DNA of 53,315 nucleotides. It comes from an uncultured Bacteroidota bacterium (GTDB lineage: Bacteria; Bacteroidota; Bacteroidia; Bacteroidales; WCHB1-69). Shown here one piece after another: positions 45,763-53,315 of this stretch (position 1 is its first letter; each line of letters starts with the position of its first letter). The notes beneath the pieces are model-generated. The model was not told the DNA's origin and ran no database searches. It saw only the letters and a list, made by a program, of their open reading frames with translations. Made by a program: the position numbers and the translations under genes. The stretch lies in contig CACYHG010000008.1 of NCBI GenBank assembly GCA_902774175.1, positions 1-53,315 of the forward strand, written 5' to 3'.

Positions 45763-47643
45763 CTATTGCAGGACAACCTTTCGGATGTCAGTGCCTTGTC
45801 TGCTGTTCAGTCTCAAAAAATAGATTCCCTTTGCCAGGTTTTCTGTCGCGATGGGCTGCACGCCGGGATTCAGCGGCATGCGCAGCAGCAGCCGTCCGTT
45901 CACATCGAAGATCTCGGCTGTGGCGGTGCCGTCACCCTGGAATGTCACGTAAAACTGTCCGCTGCTTGGGTTGGGAAAAACAGCATATCCTGCATGGTCG
46001 GTGCGGAAATCCTGGGTGCCGTTCATCTCCAAAGCCTTTTTGACCGCATCCAAGGCGTTGATTTTTCCATATCCGAACCGTTCCGGACCGTCGTGACGTG
46101 TGTCGTAGTCCTGCGTGGCGGTCGAAGTGATGATTCCCTTCACTTCAGCCGGGGTCAGATAGGGATTGGCCTGCAACATCAGGGCGACGACTCCGGAGAC
46201 GAATGGAGAGGCCATTGATGTCCCGTTTAAGGCTGCGAACCCATAACTTCTCTCTTTGAAGGTGATGGTTTGGGTGTAGCTTCCATTATAGCGGGTGGTG
46301 AAGGAGGAGATGGCTGAAACCACGTTGGAGCCCGGTGCCGAAATCTCCGGTTTGACACTTCCGTCAACATTGGGGCCTGCCGATGAGAAGCTTGAAATCT
46401 CCCCGCCTCGGGTGGCTGCCCCCATCTTGTATTTGGCAAGGTGCGAGGCGACACTGATCAGACATGGGGTTGCGGCAGGGGTTCCCAGGCCGTAACCGTT
46501 GTCCCCTTCACTCCATCCTGTCAGAGGCGCCTTGAAATCGTCTCCCCAGTTTCCGATGCCGGTGGTGATCTCCACCACGTTCCAGGCATGGAACTGGCCG
46601 CTGTCCGCAATGACAAACAGTCCCATCTGGTAGCCGCTGGGCGGTGTCTTCACTTTGAGCAGCACCTGTGGCCGTTGGTTATAGGGATTGCTATGCTCGA
46701 TTTTGGCATTGAAACGGAGGGTGTCCTGCCGCAGGCTGTCGCTATAGACCATGAAGGTGTCTATGAATCCGGCATCGTTCAAAGTGCTGAAAAATCCGGA
46801 AAAACAGCGTGTCTTATACTCCTTGTCCATGGCGGTGATGCCGAACTTGAAGTCACAACCCGGAGTTGTGAGCATGCTGATGGCCTGTCCATAGGTGTTG
46901 GGCTGGTTCAGGTTGTCAAACAGAAATTGGCTTTTCAATGTGTCGCTGTTGGTGGCAAAATCCCTGAACAGATGGAAATTGCAGTCCCCGTTGTTTCCGG
47001 CGGAGGTTACGAAGACCACACCGCTGTCGGTGAGGTTGCGGATGCAGTTGGCAATACGGCCGGTACCGTCGTTGTTCTCCATGTAGTAAACGCCCCAGCT
47101 CATATTGACAACCAGCCGTTTCTGCTCTTTTTTGGCCACGTTGTACAGCCATTGGAAAGCGTCCATGACCGCCTGTTCGTCCAATTGGATGGAGACAAAC
47201 AGGAATTCGGCGTCGTTGGCGATGCCTCTGTATTTGGTGCCTGCACCGGCTCCTCCCGCAATGGAGGAGACATGGGTGCCGTGATAGCCGTACTGGTAGA
47301 TGCTGAAGGTGTCACATTGGGCTTTCAGCAGAGCCTCCTTCCCCATGATTTCGGTGCCGTAGCTGAAACCTTCCGGCGCCGGTCCGGCAGTCCGGAACTG
47401 GTCCCATGCGCCAAGCACGCGGTAACGGGTCATGGATGTGTCGTAGAACACAGGGTGGGTGTAGTCAAAGCCCCAATCGGTGACACCAATGATGACCCCT
47501 TTTCCGGTAAAGCCCTGCGGAAGGTCGGTCCCTTTCCAGACATTGTCCACCTTTCCGTCCGGAACGGCCTTGTCCAGCCACTGCTGGGCGTTGGCGGCAG
47601 AATAGGATGCAATAATTGCGATGATGATCAGCAGTCGTTTCAT
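45763..47643 (-). CDS. Type IX-secreted subtilisin-like serine protease
   Basis: 626 residues. Signal peptide MKRLLIIIAIIASYSAANAQ, then the S8 peptidase domain with the catalytic triad in IIGVTDWGFDYTHP (Asp), YGYHGTHVSSIAGGAG (His) and ALNGTSMASPFVSGVVAL (Ser). A middle insertion (residues about 220-400) probably forms a beta-sandwich. The last 80 residues are a sorting domain: YAVFPNPSSGQFYVTF, IFDVNGRLLLRM and a short end KGIYFLRLNSRQ. The protein is exported across the outer membrane by the type IX system. Gene order with the DUF4139 gene 12 bp upstream suggests co-transcription. Confidence 0.94.
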   Translation of the reverse strand: MKRLLIIIAIIASYSAANAQQWLDKAVPDGKVDNVWKGTDLPQGFTGKGVIIGVTDWGFDYTHPVFYDTSMTRYRVLGAWDQFRTAGPAPEGFSYGTEIMGKEALLKAQCDTFSIYQYGYHGTHVSSIAGGAGAGTKYRGIANDAEFLFVSIQLDEQAVMDAFQWLYNVAKKEQKRLVVNMSWGVYYMENNDGTGRIANCIRNLTDSGVVFVTSAGNNGDCNFHLFRDFATNSDTLKSQFLFDNLNQPNTYGQAISMLTTPGCDFKFGITAMDKEYKTRCFSGFFSTLNDAGFIDTFMVYSDSLRQDTLRFNAKIEHSNPYNQRPQVLLKVKTPPSGYQMGLFVIADSGQFHAWNVVEITTGIGNWGDDFKAPLTGWSEGDNGYGLGTPAATPCLISVASHLAKYKMGAATRGGEISSFSSAGPNVDGSVKPEISAPGSNVVSAISSFTTRYNGSYTQTITFKERSYGFAALNGTSMASPFVSGVVALMLQANPYLTPAEVKGIITSTATQDYDTRHDGPERFGYGKINALDAVKKALEMNGTQDFRTDHAGYAVFPNPSSGQFYVTFQGDGTATAEIFDVNGRLLLRMPLNPGVQPIATENLAKGIYFLRLNSRQGTDIRKVVLQ

Positions 47644-47655
47644 TTTTATTAAATA

Positions 47656-49302
47656 TTATTCAAGAATGACTCTTTTTTCCTTCGGATATTTCACGGTGTA
47701 TGTGACGGTGAATGTGCGGCTTTCGCCTGCTTTCAGCTCAAAGTCCCAGGTGAGCACGCCGAGATCGCTGTTGTTGGTGCCGGCCTCCGGACTGTTTTCC
47801 GTCAGTTTAACCTCCATCTCCTTGTCGGTGGAGAGGGGATACTGCTCTTTGAGCCGCAGCGATACAGGGTGGTTCATGTTGCTCTTCACGGTGATGAGGT
47901 GGGAGCGGGTTGCGGTGGTGCTGCCGCCCAAAGTCTTGGTGGAAGAGAAGTCGGTGCGTTTCTCCCGTTTCACGACAATGCGCGGTTCGGTGGCGAGTGT
48001 CAGCGTGAGAGGTTCGGTGGTGCCGGTGTTAAGCCGTGTCTTGCCGGTATGGGTGCCGTTGAAGACAACGTTCGCCTCGCCGGGCAGCAGCCGGTACTGC
48101 TCCCAGTCGGATAGTGTGACCATAAGGTAGGTCTCGGAGGCAAGCTTGGGTGCGGCATAGTAATAGTAGTCAGCCTTTAATGTGTGGGTCTTCAGGTCGA
48201 TGAGCTGCGCCTTGCCGTTTCCTGGAATGTTGTAGGGCAGGGCAATCGCGTATGAGGCCTCAATGTCGTTCTCCTGCAGTTCCACAAGGTCGTCCATCGA
48301 TTTCGGGGCTTTCACCTCCTGGATTTCATCACTGGCATCCTCATCAACTTCCGCCTCTGCGGTCTTGTAACTGACCAAGGTGTTTGAGTATGCGGCGCTT
48401 TTTCTGGAAAATGCGGAGCCTGGGCTCTGCAACCGCAGGAACCATGCGGAGAAGAGCGGGGCCTGGTTGGACTGGTTGGGGTGCGCATTGGAGAGGTTCA
48501 GTTTCACCTGTTTCCAGTCCAGTCCTGTGGTCTGGCGCACCTGCGCCTTCACCATCAGCGAAACCGGTTTGCCCACGGCAGGCACCTGTATGTCGTAGCA
48601 TGGTGTCCAGGAGGCTTTTGCGGTGTAGTAGGTGATGGTGATGTCAGCTTTGGCCGCAACCGGTGCGGAGACTGCGAGCGTCACCACGCCGCTGTGCTGC
48701 CTCTCCCTGGATTCGTCCTGCTTGATCTGTTTCTGCAGTCTGGAGATATGTTGGTTTATGGCTTCCTGCTGCTCCTTGAGCTCGTTCTGCTGTTTCATCA
48801 GGGCCGGAGCTTTTGCCTTGTACAGGTCCATGTTGTCAGAAAGTTCTGTGCTGCTGATGATCTTGTCCTTCTGTTGGGTGTTGTTGGTGATGCCGTCGGA
48901 AAGGATTTTCAACAGCTTGTTATTTACGCTGAGACTGTTGTTGATTTCCTGCCATTTCTTCTGGTGGAGTTTGAGCGAGTCGCGCAGCTGCTGTATCTTG
49001 GCGCTTTCGCTTTTCACAGTGACGTAGTCGTTGGAGAATTCGGCGGAGGAGAGGATGTTGTTGCCCGAAACCGTAACCTTAAGGCTTGCAATTTCAATTT
49101 CAGGGCTCAACCCATTTACCACCACGGTCTGTGCTCCGCTCTTTAACTGGACGGATGCGGTGTGGGTCAGGGTGGCTCCCCGCAGATACACGGAGGCGTC
49201 GGTCAGCTTGGCGGTAACGGTTTGTGTATGGTTCTGGGCGTGAAGTGCTGGAATGGCCAGTGCCAGCAGGATGAGTGTGGGGAACAGGTGTTGTCTTTTC
49301 AT
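47656..49302 (-). CDS. DUF4139-family secreted protein (mucoidy-inhibitor A type)
   Basis: 548 residues with signal peptide MKRQHLFPTLILLALAIPALHA. The N-terminal DUF4140 part includes VTAKLTDASVYLRGATLTHT and ASLKVTVSGNNILSSAEF. A long coiled coil (residues about 90-200; KLHQKKWQEINNSLSVNNKL) leads into DUF4139 with SWTPCYDIQVPAVGKPVSL and YAIALPYNIPGNGKAQLIDL. Members are widespread; the name comes from a plant-pathogen locus. No enzymatic role is established. Stands on the same strand as rodA, 36 bp after its end, so may belong to the envelope operon. Confidence 0.9.
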   Translation of the reverse strand: MKRQHLFPTLILLALAIPALHAQNHTQTVTAKLTDASVYLRGATLTHTASVQLKSGAQTVVVNGLSPEIEIASLKVTVSGNNILSSAEFSNDYVTVKSESAKIQQLRDSLKLHQKKWQEINNSLSVNNKLLKILSDGITNNTQQKDKIISSTELSDNMDLYKAKAPALMKQQNELKEQQEAINQHISRLQKQIKQDESRERQHSGVVTLAVSAPVAAKADITITYYTAKASWTPCYDIQVPAVGKPVSLMVKAQVRQTTGLDWKQVKLNLSNAHPNQSNQAPLFSAWFLRLQSPGSAFSRKSAAYSNTLVSYKTAEAEVDEDASDEIQEVKAPKSMDDLVELQENDIEASYAIALPYNIPGNGKAQLIDLKTHTLKADYYYYAAPKLASETYLMVTLSDWEQYRLLPGEANVVFNGTHTGKTRLNTGTTEPLTLTLATEPRIVVKREKRTDFSSTKTLGGSTTATRSHLITVKSNMNHPVSLRLKEQYPLSTDKEMEVKLTENSPEAGTNNSDLGVLTWDFELKAGESRTFTVTYTVKYPKEKRVILE

Positions 49303-49338
49303 GTTGAATAAGTTTTTATGTTTTGTCGTACAGCCGTT

Positions 49339-50577
49339 TTACCAGCTGTTTGCTTTTGAATCCAATGAAATGTATGTGAAGAGCATGCATGTGTATGCAA
49401 TAAGTGAGGAGCCTCCATAACTGATGAAAGGCAGCGGGATTCCGATAACGGGGAGAAGCCCCAATGTCATGCCGATGTTGATCATCAGGTGGGAGAAGAA
49501 GATGCAGGAGATGCAGTAACCGTAAATGCGGATGAACGGGTCCCGCTGCATTTCGGAACGGTTGATTATGCGGTAGATTAGCCAGGCATAGAGCAGTAGC
49601 AGCAGGGCAGACCCAACAAATCCCCATTCCTCCCCGATGGTGCAGAATATGAAGTCGGTGCTCTGTTCAGGCACGAAGTTCATGGTGGTCTGAGTGCCCT
49701 TCATGAAGCCCTGTCCGAACAGGCCGCCGGAGCCGATAGCGATTTTGGACTGGTTCACATTGTAGCCGATGCCCTTTGTGTCGTGGTTCAGTCCAAGCAC
49801 CACCTCGATGCGGGCCTTCTGGTATGGTTTCAGCGCATGTTCGTACAGGCCGTGTACGCAAACGGCGTACAGTACGGCAATGCAGTAGGCGGTGATGATC
49901 CCTGCGCGGTATTTGCGGTGTTTGTGCTGTTTCCAATATATCCACCCGAAAACGGCTGTAATTATCAGAATTATGATCCATTGCGGGATGAGGATGGAAA
50001 GTATCAGCAGCACAATCAGGGTTATTCCAATGGTAAGCACCCAGCCGGTAAGTCCTTCCCGGTAAAGTACCAGCACCAAAAATACAAAGGGCAGGGCAGA
50101 ACCCACATCGTTCTGCAGTACAATCAGAAGTATGGGGATGCAGATGATGATGACGGCAGTCCATAACTGCTTTGCAGTTGCGGCGATATGCGTCTTGATG
50201 TCGGAAAGATATCGGGCCAATAGCAGACAGGTGGCGTATTTGCCGAATTCGGCCGGTTGGATGCCGAAACCGCCGACCATAAGCCATGAACTGGCTCCAT
50301 TGGTCTTTTTGCCGACAAATGCCGCCAAACCGACAAGCACCATTGTAATAATGTAGAGCGGCATGGTCGCATTGCGGAAAAACTGGCTGTTAAGCAGTAT
50401 GAGGAACAATGCCGCAAGTCCTGAAATGCATATCCAGATCAGTTGCCTCCCATAGTTTGCTGAAAGTGAGAAACCGTCGGTGTATGTGGTGGAAAATATG
50501 TTGAGCCAGCCGAAGCCGACAAACAGCAGGAAAAGCAGCACCAGAATCACATCAATCTTATATTTTTTCTGTTCCAT
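49339..50577 (-). CDS. rodA: Peptidoglycan polymerase RodA (SEDS family)
   Basis: 412 residues, ten membrane helices. RodA is the glycosyltransferase of side-wall growth, working with PBP2 and MreB. Signature stretches: IGSGGLFGQGFMKGTQTTMN, FVPEQSTDFIFCTIGEEWG, and GIPLPFISYGGSSLIAY, all typical SEDS motifs. The start at 50577 lies 3 bp after the PBP2 stop. Compared with E. coli RodA it has a longer middle segment (KQHKHRKYRAGIITAYCIAV). The mreB gene lies far away in this window. Confidence 0.96.
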   Translation of the reverse strand: MEQKKYKIDVILVLLFLLFVGFGWLNIFSTTYTDGFSLSANYGRQLIWICISGLAALFLILLNSQFFRNATMPLYIITMVLVGLAAFVGKKTNGASSWLMVGGFGIQPAEFGKYATCLLLARYLSDIKTHIAATAKQLWTAVIIICIPILLIVLQNDVGSALPFVFLVLVLYREGLTGWVLTIGITLIVLLILSILIPQWIIILIITAVFGWIYWKQHKHRKYRAGIITAYCIAVLYAVCVHGLYEHALKPYQKARIEVVLGLNHDTKGIGYNVNQSKIAIGSGGLFGQGFMKGTQTTMNFVPEQSTDFIFCTIGEEWGFVGSALLLLLYAWLIYRIINRSEMQRDPFIRIYGYCISCIFFSHLMINIGMTLGLLPVIGIPLPFISYGGSSLIAYTCMLFTYISLDSKANSW

Positions 50578-50580
50578 GGC

Positions 50581-52410
50581 CTATCGGATGACTGCTGTTT
50601 TGATTCGTTGCTCCAAATCGGGACGTTTGATGGTGTCCGTCAGATATTTCTCTATCATAAGGCCTGCGATGGGGCCGGCCCAGGTTGCTCCGAACCCCGC
50701 ATTCTCCACAATTACCGAGATGGCGATTTTCGGGTTTTCCGTAGGGCCGTAGCAGACCAGGATGGAGTGGTCCTTCCCATGCGGGTTCTGTGCTGTTCCG
50801 GTCTTTCCTCCCAATGAGAATCCGGGAACTGCTGCGGTACGGGCGGTGCCTGCCAGACATGCCCGTTTCATGCCTTCGATTACAGGTTCGAAGTTTTGCG
50901 GACTGACTGCAACCGTGTGCCGTGTGTTGAAGCGGCTGTTCAGCGAATCCCTGCTGCCGATGGCCTTCACCAGGTGCGGCGGATAGTAATACCCTTTGTT
51001 CGCGATTATGGCGACCAGGTTGGCCAACTGGACCGGAGTTACCATTATTTCCCCCTGTCCGATTGATATGGAGATGATTGTTGTGGCCCGCCAGCGGCCT
51101 TCGCCGTAATAGCGGTCGTAGTAGGCGGAGGTGGGGATGTTCCCTGTCTTCTCATAGGCGAGGTCGCTGTTGAACGGTGCCCCGAAGCCGAAACTGCATA
51201 CCTTTTGCCGCCATGCGTCGTAGGCCTCTTTTGTGGTCTTGTATTTTTTCCTGTTCTCCATCATGGCCTTGAAGTCGTAGCAGAACCATGCGTTGCAAGA
51301 TGTCTGGATTGCCGAAGGCATGTCAAGGGGGGAGCCGTGGGAGTGGCAGCCCAGTTTGTGCCCGCCGCCGTAAGGGAATCCGGCGTAGCAGGGGAAACGG
51401 CTGGCCGGTGTTACCGCACCCTCCTCAAGCCCTACCAGCGCCTGCACCAGCTTGAATGTGGAACCTGGCGGGTACATGGCCATGAGTGCGCGGTTGAACA
51501 GCGGCTTTTCAATGGAATCGTCATTTAGACGTGCGTAGTTCGCACCCCGTTCACGACCCACAAGCAGGGCGGGGTCGTATGATGGGGATGTGACAAGGCA
51601 TAGGATTTCTCCTGTCGATGGTTCGATGGCGACGATGCTGCCGCGCTTGCCCTGCATGAGCATCTCGCCATATTCCTGCAGATCCTTGTCCAATGTGGTC
51701 CAGAGGTCTTTGCCTGGAATGGCTGCGGTGTCATATTTCCCGTTCTCATATGCGCCCTTTTCCTGGTTCAGGTTGTTCACCAGTTTGATTTTGAATCCTT
51801 TTTTGCCGCGCAGCTCTGTCTCGTATGAGCGTTCGATTCCCGATTTCCCGATGTAGTCGCCCATCTTGTAGTAGGGGTCCCTCTCCATGTCGTTGTAGTT
51901 CACCTCTGCAATGTATCCGAGGGTGTGTGCGGCCGCGTGGGTCTGGTAGTTGCGGGTGGTGCGTGCCTGCATGTAGAATCCGGTGTACTGGTACATGCGC
52001 TCCTCCATGTAGTTGTGCTGCTCTTCCGTAAGCTGGCGCATGAATATTGAGGCGGCGTAGGTTGAATATTTCCTGGCTTTTTCCATCCGTGCGTTATAGT
52101 CGGAGTCGGAAATCCCCAGAATCCGGCAGATCTCCGTCTGTTGGGGCGGCTCCATCTTTGCCAGTCTCGGGATGACCATCAGGTCGTAGGAGATTGTGTT
52201 GTTCACCAGCAGCTGGCCGTTACGGTCGTAAATCAGCCCCCGGGGCGGAAAGTCATCCACGTAGCGCAAGGCGTTTTTACGCGCCTTTATGTCCCATTGC
52301 TCATCCAGCAGCTGCAGTTGGAAAAGGCGGAGCTCATACACCGCAATCACGATGCCGAACAGCAGCAGGATAATCCATTTCCTATTTGTGTAGACTGACG
52401 TTTCACCCAT
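50581..52410 (-). CDS. mrdA: Elongasome transpeptidase PBP2
   Basis: 609 residues, class B penicillin-binding protein. One N-terminal membrane helix (KWIILLLFGIVIAVYELRLF), a dimerisation domain, and the transpeptidase domain with GSTFKLVQAL (active Ser near residue 316), SCNAWFCYD (SxN motif) and GGKTGTAQN near 534. It cross-links strands polymerised by RodA. The start ATG 52410 gives MGETSVYTNRKWIILLLFG. Lies 11 bp after the polyprenyl synthetase gene and 3 bp before rodA: an operon of lipid carrier and wall growth genes, without mreC or mreD between. Confidence 0.96.
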   Translation of the reverse strand: MGETSVYTNRKWIILLLFGIVIAVYELRLFQLQLLDEQWDIKARKNALRYVDDFPPRGLIYDRNGQLLVNNTISYDLMVIPRLAKMEPPQQTEICRILGISDSDYNARMEKARKYSTYAASIFMRQLTEEQHNYMEERMYQYTGFYMQARTTRNYQTHAAAHTLGYIAEVNYNDMERDPYYKMGDYIGKSGIERSYETELRGKKGFKIKLVNNLNQEKGAYENGKYDTAAIPGKDLWTTLDKDLQEYGEMLMQGKRGSIVAIEPSTGEILCLVTSPSYDPALLVGRERGANYARLNDDSIEKPLFNRALMAMYPPGSTFKLVQALVGLEEGAVTPASRFPCYAGFPYGGGHKLGCHSHGSPLDMPSAIQTSCNAWFCYDFKAMMENRKKYKTTKEAYDAWRQKVCSFGFGAPFNSDLAYEKTGNIPTSAYYDRYYGEGRWRATTIISISIGQGEIMVTPVQLANLVAIIANKGYYYPPHLVKAIGSRDSLNSRFNTRHTVAVSPQNFEPVIEGMKRACLAGTARTAAVPGFSLGGKTGTAQNPHGKDHSILVCYGPTENPKIAISVIVENAGFGATWAGPIAGLMIEKYLTDTIKRPDLEQRIKTAVIR

Positions 52411-52421
52411 TCTGGAGCGGT

Positions 52422-53315
52422 TTAGAACTCCCTGTACATCAATCTTTTGGTAAACTCATGAAGTTCCGTGGTCTGTTCCGGTTTCAGTTCAAGTGTATCC
52501 AGAATCTGGAAAGCCTTAGCGTAATGTTCCTTGACCTGCTCTGTCGCCGTCTCTTTGATGTGGCAGGAATCATACAGTTTTTTGACCCCCTCGAATTTTT
52601 CCTGACGTTTGAAGTCCTTTTTTGTGAAATAGTGTTTGAGGGCGGCCAGCTCCTCACCTTGAAGCAGCTCCATCGCCTTGGTGGAAAGGTATGTCTTTTT
52701 GTTGGTGGCGATGTCGTCACCTATCGCTTTGCCTAATTTGTCCGTCTGGCTGTATACGTCAAGCATGTCGTCCTGAATCTGGAAGGCCAGTCCGATTTGA
52801 ATGCCGAAGTCGTAAAAGGCGTTCTGTATTTCGGGGGAGGCGTGTGCGGATATTGCGCCGGCTTTCATGCAGGCACCCAGCAGCACAGATGTCTTCAGGC
52901 GGATCATCTCCATGTATTCCTCCACGGGAACCACTTTGCGGCGTTCAAAATCCATGTCCATCTGCTGTCCTTCGCAAATTTGGATGAAGGTGGTGGTCAT
53001 CAGACTGTAGCATTTGTTCGATCCGATGGTGGAGTATTTAAGCATCAGGTCGTAGGCCATTCCTAACAATGTGTCTCCGGCAAGTATGGCTGTGTTGGTC
53101 CCCCATTTCTTGTATACGGATTCCTGACCGCGCCGCAATTCGGACTGGTCCATGATGTCGTCATGGATGAGGGTGAAGTTGTGCAGCAGTTCAAGAGCCA
53201 CGGCAGGATACAGCGCCTGTTTCGGGTTGCCTCCCAAAGTGTGGCAGGCGATAAGGCATAGTTCGGGACGCAGCCGTTTGCCCCCTTGGGACATGGTGTA
53301 GCGGATCGGGTCGTA
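52422..53315 (-). CDS. Polyprenyl synthetase, 5' end outside window
   Basis: The minus-strand frame stays open to the window end and the visible product is about 297 residues; the ATG at 53294 (MSQGGKRLRPEL) lies inside the conserved first motif, so the true start is outside. Trans-type prenyl transferase: the first Asp-rich motif is LIHDDIMDQSELRRGQ and the second FQIQDDMLDVYSQ, with the GGKRLRPEL region in front. The product chain (C15-C20 for this class, or longer for quinone and carrier lipids) cannot be told with certainty. Lies 11 bp before the PBP2 gene. Confidence 0.92.
   Translation of the reverse strand, partial: YDPIRYTMSQGGKRLRPELCLIACHTLGGNPKQALYPAVALELLHNFTLIHDDIMDQSELRRGQESVYKKWGTNTAILAGDTLLGMAYDLMLKYSTIGSNKCYSLMTTTFIQICEGQQMDMDFERRKVVPVEEYMEMIRLKTSVLLGACMKAGAISAHASPEIQNAFYDFGIQIGLAFQIQDDMLDVYSQTDKLGKAIGDDIATNKKTYLSTKAMELLQGEELAALKHYFTKKDFKRQEKFEGVKKLYDSCHIKETATEQVKEHYAKAFQILDTLELKPEQTTELHEFTKRLMYREF

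Noticed and set aside
46441..47652. Open frame antisense to the subtilase gene
   Set aside because: No motif, and the subtilase gene with full catalytic triad and signal peptide explains the region.
1..53315. tRNA or rRNA genes
   Set aside because: I looked for TPsiC-arm-like GGTTCGAATCC patterns and rRNA stretches and saw none that could form a cloverleaf. A covariance search would settle this.

Overview
The window looks like a chromosome segment of an anaerobic member of the Bacteroidales. The support is direct: many genes sit behind a Bacteroidetes -7 box (TAnnTTTG), three secreted proteins end in type A sorting domains of the type IX secretion system, and a 1228-residue pyruvate:ferredoxin oxidoreductase is present. 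The type IX cargo argues against a typical Bacteroides. Housekeeping genes are GC-rich by eye, whereas about 23.9-37.1 kb is clearly AT-rich, which suggests an acquired island.

Layout. 0-5.7 kb (+): tail of an AraC regulator, purH, mreB, a MATE transporter fused to leucine-rich repeats, and an EamA exporter. 5.7-9.4 kb (-): a stand-alone AAA ATPase, a small membrane protein and a secreted Asp-box propeller protein. 9.5-16 kb: a second MATE pump, two tandem type IX cargo paralogues (plus the last codons of a lost third copy), an aquaporin, a sodium-coupled transporter and an HU protein. 16-24 kb (-): secreted patatin, an ECF sigma / anti-sigma-like / outer-membrane barrel operon, a second stand-alone ATPase, a membrane protein, DUF1361, DgkA and a small secreted protein.

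23.9-37.1 kb is an accessory island. Its left part is gene debris: an AlbA-type ATPase gene interrupted by one TAG codon, an internally deleted regulator, a transposase fragment and duplicated gene ends. Then, on +, come a WbuC cupin and a Hachiman-like defence pair (HamA nuclease, HamB helicase) preceded by a DUF3800-like gene. On -, converging on it, is a run of a GHKL ATPase, a STAS-like DUF4325 protein, a 39-residue small ORF, an adenine methyltransferase and a restriction endonuclease overlapping the methyltransferase by 44 bp. A long nested hairpin lies just before the methyltransferase. The island stops 13 bp from the terminator hairpin of the oxidoreductase gene.

37.2-53.3 kb (all -): oxidoreductase, a ParE-type toxin-antitoxin pair, a RhuM-type protein, a SanA-like protein, a secreted protein with an ExbD-like C-terminus, a class I aminotransferase, a type IX secreted subtilase, a DUF4139 protein, rodA, the PBP2 gene, and the 5'-truncated end of a polyprenyl synthetase gene. 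The elongasome genes are split: mreB lies at the left, PBP2-rodA at the right, and mreC and mreD are not in the window.

The most promising signals are (a) the five-gene run ATPase/STAS/small ORF/methyltransferase/nuclease with its nested hairpin, (b) the third gene upstream of hamAB, and (c) stand-alone ATPase genes that each carry their own short repeated motif in the promoter.
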